64,000 nucleotides of DNA, taken from NCBI GenBank assembly GCA_963851085.1, contig CAWKNX010000024.1, positions 169,371 to 233,370 on the forward strand. Direction: 5' to 3'. The notes below the pieces were generated by a model, which saw nothing but the letters and a program-made list of their open reading frames with translations, searched no databases and was not told the DNA's origin. Below, one piece after another: positions 35,049-44,784 of this stretch. The DNA is from DATFVJ01 sp963851085 (lineage in GTDB: Bacteria; Actinomycetota; Actinomycetes; Streptosporangiales; Streptosporangiaceae). The translations under genes and the position numbers were made by a program. Position 1 is the stretch's first letter. Each line of letters opens with the position of its first letter.

Positions 35049-36286
35049 TCCCGCCGCCGCGTTGGCAGCAGCCAGGTCGAAGTGCGCGGGGTCGTATTCT
35101 TCACCGGCCCATGCGCGCATCTCGTCGCGTTCCGCGCTCGGCGGCCCGGCGAGCAGCTCCTTGAGGTCGGCGAATCCGCCAGGGCCACCGCAGTCCTCGG
35201 GCGGGCACGCGCCCTCGCCGCCGGTGCACTTCGGGTACACCCTGGCCGCGTCTGCCGCGGCGCCAGCCTCGACGACAAGCTCGTGTTCCCAGCCGTCGCC
35301 GAAGTCGTACTCGTAACCGACCGGGTCCCCGGTCTTCACCAGGTCACCGATCCGGAACTGCTTCTCGTCGAGCGTCTCGAGCTCATCGTGTAGATACGCA
35401 GGGCCGTATTCCCGGCCGGCGATCCTGAACATATGCAGGTGACAGTCCTGCCACCCCATCGCGGCCTGGATGACGCCATGTACCCGGTCGAGGGTGTAGC
35501 CAGCGGGCATCACCACCTGCCGCCACACCGGCGGGCCGTCCACGTCGGCGAGCGTAACCCGCATCTGGAGCACTGGATCGCCTGGCTGTGCCATGCCGCG
35601 GACACGGCGGACCGCATACCGGCCAAGATCGGTGAGTTCGGCGGAATCGGCCTCGCGGTCGAGTACCACGACACCGAGAACGTGGAGAGCGGCCATCGCG
35701 ATCGTGACGTCCACCGCGATGGTGCGCCGCAGCGAGTCGCGCTGGAGCGCGGTGAGGCCGTCAGCATGTACCGGGCCTCGATCGCGTTGTAGGCGGTGTC
35801 GCTGAGCTCGTCGAGCGGGCAAGGCCCAGCGCTGCGGAGCAGCCTGGTGGTCAGCTCCTGGCTGATGTCGGTGAACTCGTCGCCGACGAGGGACTGGCGC
35901 CAGGTGTTCCGTGGGAACAGCGGCTTGCCGAGCCGGGGATAGGCCTCCAGCAGGGCCAGGACCAGGTCGAGCGGTCTGTCGGCGAGCGCGGCGTTCTTCT
36001 TGACTGCCATCAGCTTGGTGCCGCTGACCCGTACCAGGCGCGCAGCCTTCGCCCACTCCACGATCCGGTTGAGATGAGCGAGATCCTCGCTGGATTTTGT
36101 CTTGAAGACCCGGCCGCCGATTTCCGGGTCGATCATGTCGCCGGTGCCGAGCAGCTCCACGAGATGGCGGGCGTCCGCCAGGCCGATACGCCCGGTCTGG
36201 GTGAGCTTGCGTCCCGGACCGACCCATGCCAGCAATGAGCGAATCTGACTGGTGAGTTCTGCCTTCCCGGCGGCGGCCTCCAGCAT
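35040..36286 (-). pseudogene. Frameshifted plasmid pRiA4b ORF-3-like protein gene
   Basis: From ATG 36286 the frame gives MLEAAAGKAELTSQIRSLLA through VGPGRKLTQTGRIGLADARH to NAIEARYML near 35755. There a one-base (-1) shift is needed to continue with DGLTALQRDSLRRT and then the pRiA4b ORF-3 domain: PVLQMRVTLADVDGPPVWRQ, FRIAGREYGPA, YEYDFGDGWEHEL and YPKCTGGEGACPPEDCGG. The family is found on plasmids and mobile elements; function unknown. The site is not a classical slippery heptamer, so a one-base deletion is more likely than programmed frameshifting. Confidence 0.75.
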
Positions 36287-36496
36287 GAGACCAACCCTAG
36301 GGCAGGGGAGGCGCCACGACCCGCTCAGAGCTAAAGCCATTTTCATCTGCGGTTGGATGGGTACGTGGCTGATGCGCGGGTGGCCGAAGTGACGCGGTTG
36401 ATCGACGGGTTGCGGTGAGACCGGCGGCAGCATCCGCACCGTTGCCGGAGCGAGTATTCCGAGCGTGCGCGGGAGGTCGCGGGCGCGATCGCGGAC

Positions 36497-37126
36497 ATGA
36501 TCGAGTCCGGCGGAGCCGCGGACGCCGTGCCGCTGGCGCGGCGCGCGGTGGAGCGGGTCACCGCCGCCATGCTGCATATGGACGATTCCTCGGGCATCAT
36601 CGGCGATGACCTGCGGATGCTGACAGCCCTGTACGCACGCGCCTGCCGAGCCGCTCCTCCGGACCCGACGCAACTCGCGGCCTGGCTGGTGACGTCGCGG
36701 CTCGATGGGCCGGGCTGGCCGGACATCGAGCTCGCCGACTTCGCTGACGCGCTCGGGCAGGCTGGGCTGGACGAGGTCGCCAGGCTCGTGACGAAACGCC
36801 GCACCGCCGCCGATCCTGACTCGTGGGCGGCCATCGGCATCAAGTTCCTGCGGCAGCAGCTGGCCGCGCTTTCGGGCGACGTCGACGCGCACGTCGCGGT
36901 GCTGGCCGAAAACCTGCATGGCGCCCGCCAGTACGGCGAGATCGTCACGGTGCTCCGCGACGCCGGGCGGGGCGCCGACGCGGAGCGATGGGCGCGCCGT
37001 GGCCTGGCCGAGGATCCTGCGAGTTACTGGGCCGACGGTTTGCGTGAGCAGCTCGCCGGGCTGCCGCTGGCGAGCGGGCGTGGGCGTCAGCCGGTGGGCC
37101 TCGTCGAAAACGGCGAGCGACCATGA
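36497..37126 (+). pseudogene. 3' part of a helical-repeat (SWIM-associated type) protein gene
   Basis: The 209-residue frame (MIESGGAADAVPLARRAVER, later HVAVLAENLHGARQYGEIVT and ADAERWARRGLAEDP) matches the C-terminal helical-repeat part of larger actinobacterial proteins that often carry an N-terminal SWIM zinc finger. Coding-like sequence continues upstream of the ATG (EYSERAREVAGAIAD) without a start, and the frame breaks near 36450, so the 5' part is lost. The 3' end runs into integrase-like sequence. Confidence 0.5.
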
Positions 37127-37245
37127 CGCGCGGCGGGAGATCACGGTGCGCGGCAAGGGCGGCAGGGCGCGGGTGGTCCGGATCGGCCACGAGGCGGCAA
37201 GGGCGCTGGACCGGTACCTCCGGGTCCGCTCTAAGCACGGCCCGG
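37127..37245 (+). pseudogene. Tyrosine recombinase (phage-integrase type) fragment
   Basis: One frame reads REITVRGKGGRARVVRIGHE and then AARALDRYLRVRSKH, the strand-helix region just after the first catalytic Arg in tyrosine recombinases. It ends abruptly at about 37245, where a helix-turn-helix sequence in another frame begins. Confidence 0.6.
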
Positions 37246-37545
37246 CTGCTCGGGCTGAGCGAGAAGACCGTCCGCGCCTGGGCTGCCGCGGGCGTCCTGG
37301 CCGTCGCCCGGCGCTCGCCCCGGATGCTGCTGGATGTGCGCAGCGTGCACGCGGTCAGTCACCTGGTCAGCGAGCTGCGGGCCGCCGGGCAGGGCCGGGA
37401 CCTGCTCGATCAGGTGTGGCGCCGTCTTGAGGGCGCGGCGCTGCTGGATCGCGACGACCTGCGCGACAGCATGGCCCAGATGCGCCGCGGTGAGGGCCGC
37501 GTACTCCGCCCGATCCGCTCCGACGGCCCGCCGGACAGCCGCTAG
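37243..37545 (+). pseudogene. 5'-truncated helix-turn-helix (antitoxin-like) gene
   Basis: The frame gives ARLLGLSEKTVRAWAAAGVL, a MerR/excisionase-like helix-turn-helix, then LVSELRAAGQGRDLLDQVWR and ends with GEGRVLRPIRSDGPPDSR. The natural start is replaced by integrase debris. The stop at 37545 lies 10 bp before a RelE-like toxin remnant, the usual arrangement of a toxin-antitoxin pair. Confidence 0.55.
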
Positions 37546-37555
37546 AGTCCGGGGC

Positions 37556-38033
37556 GTGTCCACAGAAGTCATCGCCACGCCCCGCGCGGACCAGCAGATC
37601 GCCGGGCTGGACCCGCACCCATGCCAGGGCATTCGGCGAGTTCCTGGATGACCTGGCGGCCCGGGGCTGCCAGGCGCTCGGCTACCGGCTGAGCGGCCCT
37701 GCGCCCGTGGACCACATGTGCGTCAAGCACCTGCGAGATTCATTAAGGGTAGTCGTCGCGTCCGGGGGACAGCAGCGGGCCTGGATCTTGCTGGTCGGCC
37801 GCCACGAAGATCAGGACCCGGTCCTGAACGTCACGCCGAGCCATACCGGCTGCTCGGGGTACAGCCGCCGGACAGTGCCAGGCGGGACAAGCCGCCCGTG
37901 CTGCGACGAGAGCACGGACCTGCCGCCAGTTCTCGGCGCGGCCGTCACCGAGTTCGTCGACCGTGCGGCGAAGGTCCGCAGGACAAGGCGCCAGCCGGCA
38001 TCGTTACCGGTATGCGACGCCGTCGTCGAGTAA
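37556..38033 (+). pseudogene. Frameshifted RelE/HigB-like toxin gene
   Basis: Starting at GTG 37556, VSTEVIATPRADQQIAGL is followed, after a shift near 37615, by HARAFGEFLDDLAARGCQAL and GYRLSGPAPVDHMCVKHLRD and SLRVVVASGG, a RelE-type fold. A further deletion at about 37830 and a compensating extra C near 37895 bracket the stretch EPYRLLGVQPPDSARRDKPP. With at least three indels it should be inactive. Confidence 0.55.
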
Positions 38034-38317
38034 GGGCATGGACAGGAGCTCGCGCTCTTCGTTACTTACCGTCGGCTCGCACCACAAAGTCGCGAAGTCA
38101 TCAGGCATACGGGCACTGCGGTGTCACGTTCTGTCACAGGCCCCTGCAAGCTTGACGTACCGTATCCGCCCAATTGTCGGCAGCTCGGTAACCAGGATGA
38201 CCGCCCAATGCCACGCTGAACCGGGTGATTTGTGCCCGGCCGTCCGGGCTGTCCGGCAGCGGTGTATCCGGGGCATTGCCGTCACCCGCGTCGTCTGGCG
38301 GGGGACCGGCTAATCTG

Positions 38318-41300
38318 ATGGTGGTGACCGTTGAGCTGGCCCTGCTGTCGCGGGTTAGTTATGGCAGCCTGGAGATTACCGGCTCCCGGCTGCAGGGCCT
38401 GCTTGCGCTCCTGGCCGAGGATCCGCACGCGGGGTGCAGCACCTCCCGGCTGGTGGACGCGCTGTGGCCAGACGAGCAACCCGAGCACCCGTTCAAGGCC
38501 CTCCAGGTCCTTGTGTCACGGGCCCGGGCCCGGCTCGGCCCTGGGGTCATCGTCAGCACGCCGGGCGGATACCGCCTGTCGCTGCGCGAGGACCAGATCG
38601 ATGCCTCCGCGATCCTGCTGAGCGCGTCCGGGAGTGAGAAGTGGTCCCGGGCCGGTGACGACCTGGGGGCGCTGCGGCATGCCGAGGCCGGGCTCGCGCT
38701 GTGCGAGGGCGCGGAGGGCTGGGACGCCGGGGACGGCGACCCGCTGTCCGCGCTGCGTGCGGCACGGGTTCCGGCCTACCGGTCGCTGCTGCGGGCCCGC
38801 GCGCTGGCGTTGTCCCGGCTGGGGCGGCGGGCCGAGGCGGCAGGGCCGCTGGGCGAGCTGATCCTGCGGTGCCCGCGGGATGAGGAGGTCCTGGCCGAAC
38901 TGCTGCGCTGCGAGGCGGCGACGGCGGGGCCGGCGGCGGCCCTGGCCAGGTACGCCGGTTACCGGCAGCGGCTGCGCGACGAGCTCGGCAGCGACCCGGG
39001 CCCCGCGCTGCAGGGCGTGCACCAGGAGCTGCTGCAGGCCGGCGCGCCGGTGATCCGCCGCGGCGTCCGGCACGAGCCCAACCCGCTGCTCGGCCGGGAC
39101 GACGACATCGCCGCCGTGGCCGCCCTGCTGCGCACGTCCCGGGTCACGTCGATCGTGGGCACCGGCGGGCTGGGCAAGACCCGTCTCGCGCACGCGGTCA
39201 GCGCCCAGGCGGAGCAGCGCGTCGTGCACGTCGTCGAGCTCGCGGGCGTCGCCGCGGGCGGCGACGTGACGGCCGCGGTCGCGTCCGCCCTCGGCGTCGG
39301 CGAGGAGGGCGGCAACCCGGTCAGCCGCCGCAGCGCCCCGCCGGGCAGGCCCGCCGGGATCGTGACCGCCCTGGGTGCCGGCCCCGCGCTGCTGGTGCTG
39401 GACAACTGCGAGCACGTCGTGCGCGGCGCCGCGGAGCTGGTGGGTGCCCTGGTGTCGCTGAGCAAGGACCTGCGCGTGCTGACCACCAGCCGGGCCCCGC
39501 TGGGTCTGTCGTCGGAGTCGGTGTACCTGCTGCCCGAGCTGGACCTGCCGACGACGGCCGAGCTGTTCGAGCAGCGGGCGCGGGCGGCCCGGCCCGATAC
39601 CGACCTGCCCGCGCAGGCCGTGCGGGAGCTGTGCGGCCGCCTGGACGGGCTGCCGCTGGCGGCGGAACTGGCCGCCGCGCGGGTCCGGGTCATGTCGGTG
39701 GCCGAGATCGCCCGCCGCCTCGACGACAGGTTCGCGGTGCTGCGGGGCGGCGCGAGGGACGCACCGCAGCGGCACCGCACGCTGCACGCCGTGATCGGCT
39801 GGAGCTGGAACCTCCTGGACCCGGCCGGGCAGGCGGCCATGCGCGCCCTGTCGGTGTTCCCCGGCGGGTTCACCGCCGACGCCGCCCGGCACCTGCTCGG
39901 TGCCGACATCCTGCCGGTCCTGGAGCAGCTCGCCGATCAGTCGCTGCTCAAGGTCACCGACACCGCGCCGGGTGCCCGCTACCGGATGCTGGAGACCGTC
40001 CGGGAGTTCGCCGCGGCGCGCCGGGAGGACGCCGGCGAGACCGAGCGCGTGACCGGCCGGTTCCTCGCCTGGGCCCGTGACTTCGGCGTCGCCCACCACG
40101 ACTCGGTGCTCACCGGCGACGACCTCCCGGCCTTCGAGCTGGTCCGGGCCGAGCAGGACAACCTGGTCCAGGCCTCGCGGCACGGGCTCGACCGCAGGGA
40201 CGCCGGAACGGTCGCCGCGGTGTCGGCCGTGCTGGGCGGGCTGTGGTCGGCCGAGTCGAGTTTCGGCCGGCTGACCGCCCTGGCCGGGGACACGGCCCGG
40301 ATCCTGCCGCCGTTCCGGCCGGAAACCGGCCTGGTCGAGGCCACCCGGACCAGCCTGGTGCTCGGCGCGGTGAGCGGTTTCCTGCTGGGGGGGCCGGGCC
40401 CGGCGCGGTTCCTGGTGGGCCTGCGGCGGCTGCCGCCCGCTCCGCCGGACACCTTCGCCCGGGCCGCGCAGGCCGTGCTGAACGCGCTGCACGGGCCGCC
40501 CGAGGCGGACTTCGCGGCCCTGGAGGCGCTGGGCCAGAGCGACCAGCCGCTGGTCGCGGGCATGGCCAACTACGTGGCCAGCTACGCCTGGGAGGAGGCG
40601 GGCGACCTGGACGGCGCGCTGGCGGCGGCGCGGCGGTCGCTCGCCGCGTTCGAGCGCCGCGGCAGCGCCTGGCTCCGGGCCGCCGCGCACGCCCGGATCG
40701 GCGAACTGTGCCTCCAGGTGGACGAGGCCGGTTCGGGCGACGAGGCGTTGCGTCACCTGAGCGCGGCGCTGTCGGTGGCCGAGGCGTTCGGGGCGTGGTC
40801 CACCGCGAACCGGGTGCGCGAGGCCATCGTGGGGGCCAACCTGCAGCGGGGCGCCTACGACGAGGCGGAACGCGAGCTGAAGCTGACAACGCCGCACGGC
40901 GCGGACGAGCCCTGGGATATGCCGATGTTCGACACCGCGATGCGCGCGGAGATCGCGCTCGGCCGCGGCGACGTCGATACCGGCCTGCACCTGTGGCGTA
41001 CGGCCGCGGCGACGCTGCGGGACACCCAGCGCCCCGGACCCGGCGGCGACCTGTCCCGCCTGGATCCCTGGGCACTGCAGGTTCAGGCCATCGCCGTGGT
41101 CGCCCACGCGCACCACGGCCGGCTCGGCCTGGTCGCGGAGATCACCGGTGCGCTGCCCGCCGCGCTGTCAGCGCTGACCGCGGACCCGGGGCCGCCGCCC
41201 GGGACGCTCGCCGCCTCCTATGGCCTCGCCGTCTGCGCCTCGCTGCTGCTGGCCCTGGCCATGACCGACATCGACCGGGGCCAGCGCGCGGCGGACGCCG

Positions 41301-41524
41301 GCTTTGCGAGGTCGGGGGCGAGGATGATCGCGCTGGCCGAGCGCTTCGGCCTCAAGAACGGGCTCCAGCCGACCATGTACGCCGCGCGCGCCCGGCGGGC
41401 CGCGCAGGACGCCGACGGGCCGGCCTACGCCGACGCCGTGTCGTCGTACGCGGGCCTGGACCCGGACGGCCTGCGCGCCGCCGCCCGCGCCGCGCTGCGG
41501 GAACGGGCCCGCCTCAGCGGTTGA
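38318..41524 (+). CDS. AfsR/SARP-like regulator: wHTH, BTAD, NB-ARC ATPase and C-terminal repeats
   Basis: I placed the start at ATG 38318 (MVVTVELALLSRV), where homology begins, giving 1068 residues; a longer frame lacks support. Residues about 5-90 are the OmpR-type winged helix (TSRLVDALWPDEQPEHPFKA), about 95-245 the bacterial transcriptional activation domain, and 255-600 an NB-ARC ATPase with Walker A GTGGLGKT at 281-288 and VLDNCEH around Asp362. The C-terminal 400 residues are helical repeats of TPR character. Such proteins activate secondary-metabolism or export genes. It faces away from the DrrAB-like ABC operon across an SDR pseudogene, so a regulatory link is possible but unproven. 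Confidence 0.9.
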   Translation: MVVTVELALLSRVSYGSLEITGSRLQGLLALLAEDPHAGCSTSRLVDALWPDEQPEHPFKALQVLVSRARARLGPGVIVSTPGGYRLSLREDQIDASAILLSASGSEKWSRAGDDLGALRHAEAGLALCEGAEGWDAGDGDPLSALRAARVPAYRSLLRARALALSRLGRRAEAAGPLGELILRCPRDEEVLAELLRCEAATAGPAAALARYAGYRQRLRDELGSDPGPALQGVHQELLQAGAPVIRRGVRHEPNPLLGRDDDIAAVAALLRTSRVTSIVGTGGLGKTRLAHAVSAQAEQRVVHVVELAGVAAGGDVTAAVASALGVGEEGGNPVSRRSAPPGRPAGIVTALGAGPALLVLDNCEHVVRGAAELVGALVSLSKDLRVLTTSRAPLGLSSESVYLLPELDLPTTAELFEQRARAARPDTDLPAQAVRELCGRLDGLPLAAELAAARVRVMSVAEIARRLDDRFAVLRGGARDAPQRHRTLHAVIGWSWNLLDPAGQAAMRALSVFPGGFTADAARHLLGADILPVLEQLADQSLLKVTDTAPGARYRMLETVREFAAARREDAGETERVTGRFLAWARDFGVAHHDSVLTGDDLPAFELVRAEQDNLVQASRHGLDRRDAGTVAAVSAVLGGLWSAESSFGRLTALAGDTARILPPFRPETGLVEATRTSLVLGAVSGFLLGGPGPARFLVGLRRLPPAPPDTFARAAQAVLNALHGPPEADFAALEALGQSDQPLVAGMANYVASYAWEEAGDLDGALAAARRSLAAFERRGSAWLRAAAHARIGELCLQVDEAGSGDEALRHLSAALSVAEAFGAWSTANRVREAIVGANLQRGAYDEAERELKLTTPHGADEPWDMPMFDTAMRAEIALGRGDVDTGLHLWRTAAATLRDTQRPGPGGDLSRLDPWALQVQAIAVVAHAHHGRLGLVAEITGALPAALSALTADPGPPPGTLAASYGLAVCASLLLALAMTDIDRGQRAADAGFARSGARMIALAERFGLKNGLQPTMYAARARRAAQDADGPAYADAVSSYAGLDPDGLRAAARAALRERARLSG

Positions 41525-41587
41525 GGTCGCGCCGGGACAGGGCCCGCGCCCACAGGTACCCGGCCACCGCGAGGTGTTGTGGTTGTT

Positions 41588-42078
41588 CATCTGCAGGTCG
41601 GCGAAGTCGACGGGAGCCTGTCCGGCCGAACCCACGTTGACGATCCGTGCGGGAGCCTCGTTCTGGAGCGGCGGGATCAGCCGCCTGGTGAGTAGGCCGG
41701 AGCGAGGTAGCTGACGGCCAGCCGCAGTTCGTGACCGTCCGGGCTGAGTTGCCGCCTGCGATAGGGCGCTCTGCCCGCGCCGATCCCGGCGTTGTTGATC
41801 AGCAGTGCGATGGCGTTATGGTCGGCGGTTATCCGGTCTGCCAGCTCACGGACCTGGTCGAGTGAGGCCAGGTCGGCGAGCACGGCCTGGGCGGTACCGC
41901 CGGACTTGGGGATCTGGTTCACGACGGCGGCCGCGCACCTGGCGTCGCGGCCGTGCACGAGGACGTGCATCCCGTGGCCGGTGAGGGCGCCAGCGACCGC
42001 CCGGCCCAGGCCCGCGGTCGCACCGGTTGCCAGCGCGATTGGCGTGCCAGTCATCGGTTCTCCCGTTGGAGGTTTCAT
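41588..42078 (-). pseudogene. Frameshifted, 3'-truncated short-chain dehydrogenase gene
   Basis: MTGTPIALATGATAGLGRAV (TGxxxGxG cofactor motif) and LLINNAGIG define an SDR. At about 41695 one base is missing: the protein ends as YLAPAYSPGG, whereas the next frame continues LLTRRLIPPLQNEAPARIVN and VGSAGQAPVDFADLQM. The catalytic Tyr-x-x-x-Lys part is absent after 41588. It is probably inactive. Confidence 0.75.
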
Positions 42079-42175
42079 CAGCTCCTGTTGTATCGGTCAA
42101 GCTGGCTCCGCGACCTGACCGGTGCGCCCGTCTCGCAGCGGCATTGATGACTGATTGGCCTGAGGGGACACATCT

Positions 42176-42943
42176 TTAGGCGATCTTGCGGTGGTAGGTG
42201 GCCATGGCGAGGGCGTAGGCGACGATGAGGATGCCGAGGCACCAGGCGAGGGCGGTCCAGATGCTGGTGCTGACTGGCTGTTGTGCGAGCAGGTCGCGGA
42301 TCGTGTTGATGATGGATGTCATGGGCTGGTTGTCGGCGAAGGCGCGTACTGGGCCGGGCATGGTGCGGGTGGGCACGAATGCCGAGCTGATGAACGGCAG
42401 GAAGATGAGCGGGTAGGCGTAGGCGCCCGCGCCCTCGGCGGTCTTCGCGGTCAGGCCGGCGATGACGGCGATCCAGGTCAGTGCCAGGGTGAGCAGGACG
42501 ATGATTCCGGCGACGGCAAGCCAGGCCAGTACTCCCGCGCCGGAGCGGAATCCCATGGGGAGGGCGATGAGCACGACGATCACGAGCGAGATCAGGGTGG
42601 AGACCACTGAGGTCAGCACGTGCGCCCACAGCACGCTGGAGCGTGCGATCGGCAGGGACTGGAATCGCTCGAAGATCCCGTTGTGCATGTCCGTGTAGAG
42701 CCGGAGCGTGGTGTAGGAGATGCCCGTCGCGATCGTGATCAGCAGGATTCCGGGCAGCTGGTAGTTCACGTAATGCCCGGGTCCCTGCCCGGTGTTGATC
42801 GCGCCGCCGAACACGTACCTGAACAGCAGCATGAGGGCGATCGGCATGATCGAGACCGTGATAATGGTGTCCGGGCTGCGCGTGATGTGGCGCATGGTCC
42901 GGCCCAGCAAGACGGCGGTGTCGCCGAAGAAGTGCGTGGTCAT
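42176..42943 (-). CDS. ABC-2 type permease of a DrrAB-like exporter
   Basis: The 255-residue membrane protein has six hydrophobic helices: about 20-42, 60-80, 105-130, 137-162, 170-188 and 225-247. The motif GIFERFQSLPIARSSVLWAH between helices is typical of DrrB-type ABC-2 permeases. It ends MATYHRKIA. The gene follows its ATPase by 9 bp. Known relatives export daunorubicin-like drugs or lipids; the substrate here is unknown. Confidence 0.9.
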   Translation of the reverse strand: MTTHFFGDTAVLLGRTMRHITRSPDTIITVSIMPIALMLLFRYVFGGAINTGQGPGHYVNYQLPGILLITIATGISYTTLRLYTDMHNGIFERFQSLPIARSSVLWAHVLTSVVSTLISLVIVVLIALPMGFRSGAGVLAWLAVAGIIVLLTLALTWIAVIAGLTAKTAEGAGAYAYPLIFLPFISSAFVPTRTMPGPVRAFADNQPMTSIINTIRDLLAQQPVSTSIWTALAWCLGILIVAYALAMATYHRKIA

Positions 42944-42952
42944 CGTTGTTCC

Positions 42953-43777
42953 TTAGCTGTCCGTGCCGTCGGCGCTGGCCGTGCTGTCGTTGCTGCCGGT
43001 GCGGTCGTTGCCGGTGATGGCGAGGAAGATGTCTTCGAGGGTCGGCTGTTTCTTGACGTACTCGACTGTGGCGGGCGGGAGGAGCTGTCTCAGTTCGGCG
43101 AGGGTGCCGTTGGCGATGATCCGTCCCTGGTGCAGGATCGCGATCCGGTCGGCGAGCTGTTCGGCCTCGTCCAGATACTGTGTGGTGAGCAGCACCGTGG
43201 TGCCCCGCCCGGCGAGCTGTCTGACGCTGTTCCACACCTCGGCGCGAGACTGAGGGTCGAGCCCGGTGGTCGGTTCGTCCAGGAAGATCACCGGCGCATT
43301 CCCGATGAGGCTCATGGCGATGTCCAGGCGGCGGCGCATGCCCCCGGAATACGTCGCCACCCGTCGCTGCGCCGCGTCGGTGAGCTGGAAGCGGGCCAGC
43401 ATGTCATCCGCGATCGTGCCCGGGTTCTTGAGGTGCCGCAACCGGGCCACCAGCACCAGGTTCTCCCGCCCGGTGAGGATTTCGTCCACGGCCGCGAACT
43501 GCCCGGTGAGGCTGATGGACTCCCGCACGTTCGCCGGCTGCGTGGCGACGTCGAAGCCATCGACGGTGGAAGTCCCCGCGTCGGGCTTGAGCAGCGTGGA
43601 CAGGATGTTCACGACCGTGGTCTTGCCCGCGCCGTTAGAGCCGAGCAGGGCGAAGATGCTGCCCCGCGCCACGTCGAAGTCCACGCCGCGCAGCGCGCGC
43701 AGCTTCTTGTACGACTTCTCCAGGCCCCGCACCTGGATCGCCTGGACCGGCTGTGCTGTCACCGGTTGTGCCGTCAT
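42953..43777 (-). CDS. ABC transporter ATPase, DrrA-like
   Basis: The 274-residue protein has all ABC motifs: Walker A GSNGAGKTT near residue 40, signature YSGGMRRRLDIAMSLIG, Walker B VIFLDEPTTGLDPQSR and the switch histidine region (LLTTQYLDEAEQLADRIAIL). The C-terminal VEYVKKQPTLEDIFLAITG extension is the DrrA-type tail. Its ATG overlaps the stop of a tiny upstream frame by 4 bases, and the permease follows at once, so the three are probably translated in a coupled way. Confidence 0.92.
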   Translation of the reverse strand: MTAQPVTAQPVQAIQVRGLEKSYKKLRALRGVDFDVARGSIFALLGSNGAGKTTVVNILSTLLKPDAGTSTVDGFDVATQPANVRESISLTGQFAAVDEILTGRENLVLVARLRHLKNPGTIADDMLARFQLTDAAQRRVATYSGGMRRRLDIAMSLIGNAPVIFLDEPTTGLDPQSRAEVWNSVRQLAGRGTTVLLTTQYLDEAEQLADRIAILHQGRIIANGTLAELRQLLPPATVEYVKKQPTLEDIFLAITGNDRTGSNDSTASADGTDS

Positions 43778-43887
43778 CGGGATATCCCTTCACTTCCGGT
43801 GTCTTCGCCGCCGGCGCGCTCGATGGCGCTGGCCAGCCGTCGTAGCCCGGTCGCGGCGATCACCGGCCGGGATTGGTTGATGATCAT
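43774..43887 (-). CDS. 37-codon coupled small frame between DUF4097 and ATPase genes
   Basis: The frame reads MIINQSRPVIAATGLRRLAS with 17 further residues and a TGA. Its ATG overlaps the DUF4097 stop (43884-43887) and its stop overlaps the ATPase ATG (43774-43777), giving an ATGA overlap at both ends. This strict spacing suggests translational coupling. The IAATGLRR part is like the N-terminus of ABC ATPases (compare AITATGLRK in the truncated ATPase upstream), so it may be a shrunken gene kept as a coupler rather than a functional protein. Confidence 0.5.
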   Translation of the reverse strand: MIINQSRPVIAATGLRRLASAIERAGGEDTGSEGISR

Positions 43888-44771
43888 GGTTGCCCTTCTT
43901 CTCCAGTGCCGGAAGCGAGTCGGGAGCGGTGGATGGTGATGTCGCCGTAGGAGGTGCGGGCGCGCACCTCGACGGTCTCGTCGGCCTCTTCGGGCCGGGT
44001 GGCGCTCTCCAGCAGGTTGCGTACGTGCCCGAATCCGGTGTTCACCGCCAGCCTGGCGGCAGTGCCCTCGGCGATGCCGATCTCCAGGTCCCCCATGGCG
44101 GTCTCGAGCACGACCGAACCGCGGGCCACCTCGCCGAGGCGGATGCTGCCGTTGGATGTCTTCGCGTCAACACCCGCACCCGCCCGGTCGACGCAGACGC
44201 CGCCGTTGGCCGCGCGCACCCGCACGTCGCCGGTGACCGCGTCGATCGTGGTGTCGCCGTTGGAGTTCTCGACCACCGCGGTGCCCTCGGCCTCGCCGAT
44301 CTGGACCTTGCCGGAGCCGGTGGAGATCTCGGCGCTGCCCGTGATGCCGTCGGCGGTGACGTGACCGGCCGACGTGTCCAGGCGCCGCGGGCCGGTTCGT
44401 TCGAGCCAGAAGTTCCCGGCCGAGGTCTTGAGCCTGCACTCGCCGAGCCGGCCGGCACAGCGGATGTCGCCCATCTGCGTCTCAGCGGACACCTGGGAAC
44501 CGCTAGGCAGTTCGATGGACACGTCGACCGACCTGGTCTTGCGGGAGAAGTCGAAAGCGTGCGCCTTCGGCCCGGTGACCCGGAGCATGCCGTTGGCGTA
44601 GTCGACACGGACCTGCTGAGCGGCTTTCACGTCGGACTCGTCGGCTTCGTCGCTCGGGCGGACCTCGACAACGGTGTCGGTCCGGTCGCTCGCGGCGATC
44701 CGCACGTCGCCGGTGCCGAGTTCGAGCGTGACGGAAATCGGTCCGGGCGTCCGCGTCTTGTAATTTGGCAT
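43884..44771 (-). CDS. DUF4097-type beta-helix/adhesin-like protein
   Basis: The 295-residue protein starts MPNYKTRTPGPISVTLELGT after GGAGGG. It consists of repeated short strands with Gly, Ser and Asp turns (DTSAGHVTADGITGSAEIST, NGDTTIDAVTGDVRVRAANG), as in DUF4097 proteins, which are predicted parallel beta-helices. No signal peptide or membrane helix is seen. Genes of this family commonly sit with DrrAB-type exporters in actinomycetes, as here. Function is not established. Confidence 0.8.
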   Translation of the reverse strand: MPNYKTRTPGPISVTLELGTGDVRIAASDRTDTVVEVRPSDEADESDVKAAQQVRVDYANGMLRVTGPKAHAFDFSRKTRSVDVSIELPSGSQVSAETQMGDIRCAGRLGECRLKTSAGNFWLERTGPRRLDTSAGHVTADGITGSAEISTGSGKVQIGEAEGTAVVENSNGDTTIDAVTGDVRVRAANGGVCVDRAGAGVDAKTSNGSIRLGEVARGSVVLETAMGDLEIGIAEGTAARLAVNTGFGHVRNLLESATRPEEADETVEVRARTSYGDITIHRSRLASGTGEEGQP

Positions 44772-44784
44772 GGTTGTCCCTCCA

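Noticed and set aside
35510..37156. 548-codon minus frame read as one protein
   Set aside because: Only its middle part (36286 to about 35755) belongs to the pRiA4b-type gene; both ends are out-of-frame or antisense sequence.
38516..41116. 866-codon minus-strand open frame opposite the BTAD regulator
   Set aside because: Gly/Arg/Gln-rich antisense frame without motifs, produced by high GC at third positions.
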